Assembly: GCF_023343835.1 (NCBI RefSeq)
Contig: NC_064447.1
Coordinates: forward strand, 9,134,501-9,198,500
Direction of reading: 5' to 3'
From: Lagopus muta
Lineage: Eukaryota; Chordata; Aves; Galliformes; Phasianidae
DNA length: 64,000 bases
The stretch's first letter is position 1. Every line of letters begins with the position of its first letter. Positions 55,545 to 64,000 of this stretch are shown in pieces. Below the pieces are notes generated by a model that was not told the DNA's origin, did no database searches, and saw nothing but the letters and a program-made list of their open reading frames with translations. The translations under genes and the position numbers were made by a program.

Positions 55545-58000
55545 CCACTGATTCACTGTATCAGAGAAATAGTTTTTTTCCTTTCTTCTAAAAATCATTT
55601 CTGCTGGCACTGTGGTGCTGGGGGGTCCACCCTGGGGCACTTCTCTGCAGGTTTTCTTGGTGGTTGAAGTACAGTGAAGGTCTGCAGGAGGCAGGACCTT
55701 TGCAAGGCATTGCTACATGCGTCCATTCTGTGTTCCCAAAGTCCTGGCCAGCGACCTAGCAACAGATTTCCTCTATGTCTCTGGATCTCCAGACCTGAGC
55801 TGTGAGGGGCAGCCATGGAGCAGCACAGCACCCAGCATTGGGGCTCTGCAACCTGAATGGTCTGGAGTTGGTGGGAGCTTTATTATCTTTACCCTGGCTT
55901 TTGCTGTCTGAAAACGGAGATGCTGATGCTTTAGAGGTCTGTGGGCTTTGCTGGGGTCGCAGTTTAATTGGAAAGATTTTCTTGTTCTTTAAATTGTATT
56001 TTAGCTCAACTGCAGCTTGGTTTAGGCTGTTTCACGGCATGTTCTCAGTGAGCTCCCCAGCTTCTGGCTGAGGCTGGTTCTCTGGGCTTTGCATCCCCAC
56101 AGTGCTGCCTTTGTCCCCAACTGTCCTGGGCTGGATTCAGCCTCTGATGGCTGTTACTGACTGCTAATCAGCTTCCTGCTGATTGATTCCCTGATCTGCT
56201 GCTTCAACTCTGGCCTGGTGACCTCAATCGAGATCCAGAGGCTGGAGGGGGGATTGTCCCCATCCTCATCCCCAGCCCCGTCTCCATCGCTGTCCCCAGC
56301 CTGCTTCCCCCGCCCCACCAGTTGGATTTGGGGTATCGGAGCGGACAGCAAGGACATCCCGCATCGCCCCCGGCGCCGCTTGCAGTGCGCGGCCGCAGAC
56401 ACAGGAGGGTGCCAGCGCCGTTCCCAGCCCCGAGCAAAGCTGCAGCCTCCCGCGGTTCCTCATCGGCTGTCCTCAGCAAAGGGACAGGGGCCTCGGGGAG
56501 TGGATTTTCCCCTTGATTTTCCCAATGGAAAAACCACCCCGAGGCGACAAAATCCGGGATGCTCCAGCGGGGCTGAGCGGCTCTGCCGAAATTCCTTCAG
56601 AGCCTCTGATGCCCGCGGAGGTTGGGGCAGGGCTGCAGCAGGTGGTGCTGCGGTGAAAGATGCGGCCCCTGTGCCCCCCCAGCACCTCTGACCCCCTCCC
56701 CTCCATCCTCCTCTGTCCCACGGTGATGGGCTGCACTCAGCGGTCCTTTCCCCGCCATTAATCCTCGTTTTAGTGTTACACTAATGACAATTCTTCCCTT
56801 AATGAGAAGGTTTTGCTTAGTTGGGCAAAAGAGGCCCCAGATTGGCGACGTGGGTTTAATGCCATCAAGGGCTCCGAAGACAGAAATTGAATTACGTTAG
56901 CAGGCCTACGTAAACTTCCCCGCTTGTTTAAAAGATCATTCATTTCCTCCCCCGTAGCCTCCAGCTGACCTCTATTTTGAATTTTTTAATTTTTTTTTTT
57001 ATTTGCATGGCCTCTTTGACCCCCCTTGGCACGGCTCCAGCGGTGGAAAGGCGAACGGCCGGAGCCCGGCGAGCCTCAGATTAATTCTCCTAATAAAGCC
57101 GACAAGCCCTATAGAAATTACGTTAGGCGAGGAAAAAGAAAATGACATGCAGGCATTAGGAAGCTCTAATTACCGTTATTCCTTCGAGCCAGTCGGCTGG
57201 GCGGGGAGCCCTCTGCCTGCCAAGGGTTTCTTTTACTGTGCACCCTCCGTTTTGTTTTGGTTTGAGTGGAGGGCTCAGAGGGGAGCGCACCTGTAGAGCA
57301 CATCCACCAACAGCCGGAGAAAATTAAGGGCTTATTTCCCTCCATTCACTGATCATAGGTCTATCTCAATGCCTCCACCCTGCAGCCACCTCTCGCTATC
57401 ACTGCTCTGTTCCACAGAGTTTCCTCCATCCCAGGGAACCTTCCCAAGCCAAATGTGGAGAAATTCATTCGCAGTTTGCGGTGCGTGTTAATTAGGGAGT
57501 TAATGACTGGAACAAGTCAGAGCAGGTCTGAGCTTGCTAGAAAAATGTTTAGCCCAAGGAAAATTGAATTTTTTTTCTTCCCTGGATGCTGAGATCTGAT
57601 TTTTTAAGGCAATTAGTGAGGGTTTATTTGTTAATCAGTCATACTTACATGCTTGCTCTGGGGTCTTATCTCTTGCTCCCAAGTGCACATCGCTTCTAAT
57701 CATAATCTCCTTTTCTGATGTGTGAAATGCCTGTCCCTGGGATGCTGCTGGGCCTGAGGGTGTTGGAGCTGCACTCATGCTGCCTCATCCTGTGCCTCTT
57801 CCTGTGCTATTTCCCTGTGGAGCACCCAAAGAGCTGAGGGCTCCATCTGCCTCTCAAGCACATCCTGGTTTCTTCAGATGCCTTTCCCTGCTTGGGTCTC
57901 CCAGAGCCTGGGACGAAGCACCTCTGGTGTGGAGAAGCAAGAGCACGGTGGGCACCCCATGGCCTAGCATGGAGCTGCCCGAAAGCAGGACTTTTGGAAC

Positions 58001-58180
58001 GAGATGATCTCTAAATCCCTTCCAACCCAACCATTCCATGATTCTATGATCCTTAAGATTCCTCCAAGCCCAACAATTCCACGGTTCAGTGATCTTTAAG
58101 GTTCTTACCAACCCAAACCATTCTACAGTTCTGTGATCTTTAAGGTTTCTCCCAACCAAAGCCATTCTGTGATTCTATGA
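58001..58180 (+). mobile_element. CR1 tail expanded into four tandem copies
   Basis: Four units of 45, 43, 44 and 46 bases start at about 58003, 58048, 58091 and 58135. Each reads 'gatctttaaggtt..tcccaaccca.accattct.tgattct.t', which is the CR1 3' terminal segment in plus orientation. Only the tail is present, with no upstream CR1 body. Confidence 0.85.
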
Positions 58181-61100
58181 AAGGTGCTGTTGCAGTGCTG
58201 CAGGGGGATCTCACTGCAACCCCCTTTGGTGCAGGGTCTAACATAGCCCCACTGCTGCTTTCAGCAGCAGATCCCACACCCCCAAAATTACATTGGTCCA
58301 CTGAGAAATGTAACTTTTGCTTAAAAATGTGAAGAGAGCCATTCGTGCTCACACAGTTCTGCAGGGTACATTGGCCATCGATGGCCCTGGGGACCACAGG
58401 GACACTGCAGACACAGCAGGACAGCAGTGCTGGTGTCCCATGGGCCGCACAGGGCTTTTAGGTGCTGCACTGCACTGTCTGCAGTAATGATTTGTTGCTT
58501 GTAAAACCACCGTGATTAACAGTTTAGCCTCCTAGTTTCATGTCTTATCATGTTTCATCTCTCACGAAAGACATTTACAGTCTATTTTCAACTTCAAAGC
58601 AAATGCTTCTTGCGTGAGCATTAAGGAAGGCAAATATTTAAGCAGAACCTGTATGGTATTAGCGTCTCTTGATGTTCCCAGCTGAGTGAGGATTGATGGC
58701 TGCCCGAAGAGGCAGGTTTTTCCTATTGTTTTATGCACCAGTGATTAATATTTCATGTTCCCACTGTTATATATTTGCTGGCTGGCACTGACCAACCCTG
58801 ACAGTGCTTTCTTCATGTCTTATGAGTCTAGCTTTTATGCAGTGCGATGTAGGAAGTGTGACTCTTGGCAAAGCCCTGTGGTCTTATTGAAGCCTCCTGC
58901 ACAAGTTTTCCAAATTGTGTTCATCTTGATGGCATAAGGGAATACCATGTCTCCCTTCCCCCAGATACCTCTGTCCTATCGCTTTGTTTTGCTCTACCCC
59001 TGTCCTTTTTGCTACCCCATCTTTTAGGGTCTCACTGTGGGATGGGGACAGCAGCGACCCTCCTTTAGGGGCTGTGTGCCACCTCTTCCTGGTAGGGACA
59101 TTGGAGATGGTACCAGGGCACAGGGATGGCACTGGGGCATGGCTGCCTGTACCTGTGTCACCCCACAGGTTTCATGGTTAAAACCTTGTCAGAGCAGGAG
59201 GAAAATAGCCCAAGACCAAATTCCTCTGCTTTGAACCCGATGACACACTGCCGTGCATTCGTCTGAATGCAAAACATATTAAGCCCAGGAACTGCAAGGG
59301 ACGGCTCTGCTTATCATCCAGCTTGGAGTTCATATAATTCAATTAGGATGAACAGTAAATATAGCTCGTTTTAATTTAGATGGAGGGCTTGCTTCGGCTC
59401 TATCCTTTAATTTCAGGAGAAGGGAAGCAGTGGGAGGACTGCCAAGAATTTTTGCCAAACCCACAGCGGCTCCAGGGCTGCGGGTGCAGAGGCCACCTCT
59501 GAGTGGGCACCCTCATGGGGGGAGGAACCCCACCAAGCACCAAGACTGCAAAGCTGCCGCAGTGTTAGGTGCAAAACCAAGGCTGGAAAGCCATAGGGAG
59601 GAAAGAGTGGTGCAGTCTGCTGGAAGAGGAAGTGATCAGCTCAGGAGAGAGCTGCAGACACGCAACTTTGGGACCGCGTGGCATCCTTAGGAGATGATTT
59701 CAAATGCGTGCATCTTGTCTGCATCGTGGTCTATCTTTGTTCCCCTCTGATGTCTTGAGGCTGAGATGGTATTTTATGTCCCTGCTCGTGCCTGCCAGCA
59801 GCATGACAGCGCTGTTGGAAATTAACTTCTCTGTGCTTCAAGCATCTCGCAGGCATGAAATCAAAGTGAGGGATCAAACCCATTAATCTCCGATTAATTT
59901 AAGCTGTTGATTCTGGTGGGCCAAGCACTTGGGCTTGGGTGGGGGACAGAATGCTCAGGGTGTGCTCAGCAACATCCCTGTCCATCTGTCTATAGGCACT
60001 CCATGCAAAATTTGGGCAAAACTGACTTTTTGCCACAGACTCATCTGCCTGAATGAGATAACCCCAGCTGTGGTACTTCTCATCTGCCTGCCCCAGAAAA
60101 TCACAGAACCGTAGGATCAAGCCAAACTCCAACCCTGTGCCTCCGACCCATCTGCAGTGGGTGCCATCAGGTGGGTTTAGGTGAACACTTCTGCCTGTAA
60201 GTAGGTGAAATGGGGGGAAATAATAAGAAGCTGCAATTTGCCAATACATGCTGCAGGGCGAGACGGGTCGTGTCTTCAATTACAGCTGCTCACGTGTGTG
60301 AGCCACCAAAATATGCAAGGTATTCGTTTAATTTCTCCATCTGAGGCCAGCACAGTATCTTGATGCTTATCAAAACAGAGCTTTGGATGTATGCTCTGGG
60401 GAGGAAACTTACTCCCACAGACAGCCCACGTCAAGCTGAGACACCACTTAAATCTTCAAAACAGGGCCCATACTGAACACTGATGTGCGCTGCTCCCGGT
60501 TGGAGCAGATTGCTGTTATGGGGTATCAAGCAGAATCTGAGTTTCTCCTCCATGTGTCGGTGGGCCTCGAGGGATTCCTTACTCCTCTCCCCTGACCAGG
60601 GCAGTGCCATGGGAGCTGCAGCCCTGAGCTCAGCCTCTGCCGTGCTGCAGGCACACATCCCCAAGGATACACAGCCCACAGGGAAGGCTCAGAGACTGCA
60701 AAGCCATAAAGCAGTCTGTAAAATTAGTGGCTAATTAGTGGTGACCCACTGCAGGATACCGCTGTAGCGTGGCTCCCCAGGCTGAGGCGTTTGCTTGTAG
60801 CCCAGAGCTATGTGGTAATTGCAAAATTAGGGCAAAACAAGTGATTTGTTGCTACAAATGAGGGGAACAAACAGAACAGGGATGGACCTCCATCAGAGCT
60901 CTTGCAAGGCTGGATTCTGCCTCTGTCTGCCTCTCAGTTCGCAGCTCTGGTCTGCGGGAAGGGACATGGCTGTGCCTTATCCCTGGACAGAGAATGCTCT
61001 GCCTCTTCCACGGGTTTGCAGAAGGGTTTGGGTGCTCTGCTCCCAGCATGCAGGAATGGAGAACAGATGGGAGCAGCGATGCACAGTGTGGTCCTCTGAC

Positions 61101-61469
61101 ACCAAACCTATTGTCCCCTGCTGCCACAGCCCATAGATGCTCTTGCAGCCTCTGTGCTGGTGAAAACAGTTGGATATTGGTTGCATTTTTGTTGCATATT
61201 TGTTGGACATTGGTTGTTGGTGGATTTGGAAGGTCGGTGTAGGCAGCCCCAAGCTGGGCAGCCATTGAGGCAAGCTGAACCGAGCACTGCAAAGCATTTG
61301 CCATAGAATCTGAAGAATTTGGAGTGAAACCCCCAAAGAAATTAAGCACAGATGGGTTGCAGGGGGAAAAAAGGAGCCTGAATTCCTTCACCACTGCTTG
61401 TCCCCTATGCAGGACAGAGCTGGCTTCACAGCTGGGCAGGCTCTATGCCGAGAACATTGGCTCCTGTGG

Positions 61470-61555
61470 CATCCCATCCTACAGGATTCCATCCCACAGG
61501 ATCTCATCCTACAATTTCTCATCTGTGGGTTCCAATCTTGCAGGCTCCCATCCCA
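61470..61555. repeat. Degenerate 15-base tandem repeat
   Basis: Units such as ATCCCATCCTACAGG, ATTCCATCCCACAGG and ATCTCATCCTACA follow one another, then decay over two or three further copies. Confidence 0.7.
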
Positions 61556-63732
61556 CACCCACACATGGTCTCACCCCCAAAGCACCAGCCCTTGGAAGCA
61601 GCAAAGTGCAGAGGACACACGTGACAACAAGGAACCTTTCTTGTTCAATTAACAGCACTGGAAAAAGAGGCCCTCAGGCACAGCTGAAGGATGATACAAG
61701 GAGTGTCAGCAGCTCCAGCCCCACACCAACATTTCTGATCCATAATTGCTGGGTTTTGGGACTTTCTGCTTGGGCTGCATCTATGTGCTACCTCCAGCGC
61801 TTCAGAAAGTTCAAATGCAACACACTCAATGCTGCTGATTGCATTAATGGGTAGAAACGAGGTATAATTGTTCCTCTGTGCAAAATCCATCAGCAGAACG
61901 GCAGCAGCTCGAGCTGCGGGTGGGCACGATCTGATCCCCAACTGCAGCGGGAAGGAAAGCTGCAGGGCTGCTCCCAACGGGCAGAGAACGGGTCATGCCA
62001 TGGGGTGTTTTTTCCTCTCCGAAGGTGCTGTGGATAATTGCTGTTTGTAGGGCTAATTGCACAGCGGCGCGTTCGATGCGTTCCCATATGCAGAGCGGCA
62101 TTAAACGACATCCAGATGAAGCGAGCTCTGGCGCAGGGCCGGGCCGGACGAAGGAGGCGTGCACACGGATGTGGCCCTCCAGATGCAAGCAATAAGGCCA
62201 ACGGATCTTGATTTCATCTGTCAAGTAATTGGGCTGGAAGTCTGTGCATGCTAATGACTCCACATCAAGCGGCTCGGGGCTCAGATGTGACCCATCCCGC
62301 TCCCTGGGGAGCACGGGCGGCTGCAGCCCGCGGTGGTCGTGATGAATATCCCCCAGATGTTATCCCATCGGGTGAGTGAGCCCCACATGGATGTTGTTAA
62401 TAATACCAAAGATCTGAGGTTAAAAAGGACCGGGGGGCATCCACATGGGCTCCCGTGGGCTGTGGGGAGGGTGAGAGGGGCCCACACTGAGGTGCCCACA
62501 GGTCCTGCTGAGCCTGAAAGGGTCAATGCTGCTCCTGCGGGTGCTATAGGTCATGCCTCAGGATTTGGGGATCACTGAGGGTCTGCCCACCTGTAGCCTC
62601 CAAATTTCATCCATCTCCTGTGTAGGGCATGGAGGGGGGATTCTGCAGAGCGGCTTTGGAGGCAGCCCCTTCTCCTTGCCTGGCCAGAGACCATCCCAAT
62701 GGCACATTAGGTTGGATGTCACAGCTCTGCGATGCCTTGGAGCCAGCTGCAGTGCTGAGTGGGATGATGGCACTGCTTACATCACTCTGGGATCATATGG
62801 TTGGTACTGGAGTGGAGCAGAGACCTCACCCAGCTCAGCATCCCTTGGCCAGATGTGATGCAGCACAAGGAAGTGCTGCTTCCACCATTGGGCAGCACCT
62901 GTCTCCTCCTGGAACTGATGCAGGGACTCAGCTCCTGGCTCAGGGAGCAAGGTGTGGGATGGATGGTGTGATGCTAAACCCATTGCCAGCCATCTCAGAT
63001 TTTATACACTCGTTTTTGATCATTGTCTACCCTGCTCTGTGGACACCTGGGATGCTCTCCACCTCCTTCCAACATGAGCTCTCCTGTTATTCAGCCAAAG
63101 ATTTGGGGCCTACCATGGGATGCTGGTGGGTACCATTTGCCTGCAAGGAATGATGTGGTTCCAGCAGTCTCATGCTCCCCTCAGAGCCACTCACTCTGAG
63201 CAGCCTCAGGTTACTGCAGCTCCGGGCCTGGCTCCATCTCTCCCAGACGTACCAGGGCTGGCTGAGCTGCCTGAAAGATGCTGTCATCAGCCCAGCTCCA
63301 GACACAGCCCCTCTCCCTCCAGTGGGGCTGCACTAACCTGCACTGTGGGGTCAGGCAGCACATGGGGAGCCTATGCTATAGGAACCAGATGCCCACTGTC
63401 ATTAGGAAAGGGGATCCTCACCAAGAGACTTTCTTCTCCAAGCTCAGCCTTTTCCAAGCTTTTTTTCCCACCACGTGTGAGCTGGGAGGGGGCCGGGCAC
63501 CAGAAAGCACGATCTGAGTGCTATTGAAGCATGCAGATAAGCACATGCAATCCCCCCAACACCTGCACTTTATTGGTGTGAAGGTATTGCAGCCGGCAGG
63601 CAGACCCCATGCCCACTTCTATTCGGAGCTTTCCAGCCTCCTGCCGAGTGCTGCAGCACGTGCTCTGCAGATGGTGAGAGATGGGAGATCAACCTTCACC
63701 AATGAGCATGGCATGGAGATCCATGGGGACCA

Positions 63733-63860
63733 ACGGGGATGGCAGTGCTTTGGTGGACCCATAGGGTGGGAGAGCTTTGGGGAACCTATAGCGATGGGAG
63801 CTCTGGGGGACTCATAGGGTGGGAGAGCTTTGGGGAATGTATGGGGATCGGAGAGCTTTG
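63733..63860. repeat. Imperfect GGGAGAGCTTTGGGGA minisatellite
   Basis: The core GGGTGGGAGAGCTTTGGGGAA recurs at spacing of about 35-55 bases, mixed with CTCATAGGG and ATGGGGAT variants; at least three copies are clear. Confidence 0.75.
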
Positions 63861-64000
63861 CTTTTGCTTCTTATCACCCCAAACATCTCCACAATGTGGA
63901 TATTTCCCACCCAGCTCATGACCCATGAGTGCCCCTGCGTTGATTTCCACGCTGCAGTTCCGGAGTGCACGTGGCTGCTTGGGGGAACAGGAGCATGAGC

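Larger units (their letters stand above)
55560..64000. other. Gene-free flank with candidate regulatory elements (probable HS3ST6 upstream region)
   Basis: No exon could be supported in 8.4 kb. A GC-rich block occurs near 56.3-56.7 kb. AT-rich, TAAT/ATTA-dense stretches that read like conserved vertebrate enhancers lie at 56.74-57.25, 57.47-57.65, 58.48-58.77, 59.27-59.42 and 61.84-62.28 kb. By human synteny the next gene would be HS3ST6 in the same direction as MSRB1, so this may be its upstream regulatory domain. Conservation is inferred from composition only. Confidence 0.45.

Noticed and set aside
57854-58165. 103-codon minus-strand frame with internal repeats
   Set aside because: It is the translation of the tandem CR1 tail, not a gene.
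60100-60170. Possible CR1 tail (atcacagaaccgtagga)
   Set aside because: Only about 30 bases resemble CR1 and the flanks do not continue the pattern.

Overview
The window looks like a piece of a bird genome, most likely a galliform such as chicken. The genes have short exons and compact introns, the only interspersed repeats I recognise are CR1 LINE tails, and the proteins are vertebrate. Gene content and order match human 16p13.3 read in reverse: GFER (-), NOXO1 (+), TBL3 (-), a spliced non-coding gene in the SNHG9 position (-), RPS2 (+), NDUFB10 (-), RPL3L (+), a TEX2-like gene (-) and MSRB1 (+). The species and chromosome (chicken 14 by synteny) are inferred. Exon joins were built by eye from homology, GT/AG sites and reading phase, and all phases close.

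Layout. 1-6.2 kb is AT-rich and I see no gene in it. GFER occupies 6.3-8.0 kb with a CpG promoter. 8.1-16.1 kb is non-coding with one CR1 fragment. NOXO1 (16.2-20.3 kb) and TBL3 (20.8-30.6 kb) converge tail to tail. 30.9-31.5 kb holds a TATA-driven spliced RNA that diverges from RPS2 (31.75-34.4 kb). An RPS2 intron carries a well-formed H/ACA snoRNA candidate. NDUFB10 (34.8-36.3 kb) has an NRF1/YY1/ZNF143-type promoter. RPL3L runs 37.2-44.4 kb and its first exon appears to contain only a 5' TOP leader and the start codon. A TEX2-like lipid-transfer gene spans 44.9-49.5 kb, with a probable leader exon near 52.4 kb. MSRB1 (53.3-55.6 kb) is a selenoprotein gene with an in-frame UGA and a complete SECIS element. 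55.6-64 kb has no gene; it has TAAT-rich stretches that look like regulatory DNA, a tandemly expanded CR1 tail and small minisatellites. It probably lies upstream of HS3ST6.

The genes fall into housekeeping groups. Ribosome biogenesis and translation: TBL3, RPS2, RPL3L and the snoRNA. Mitochondria: GFER for intermembrane-space disulfide formation and NDUFB10 for complex I. Redox: NOXO1 and MSRB1. Membrane-contact lipid transfer: the TEX2-like protein. I recognised no endogenous retrovirus or other virus-like element.
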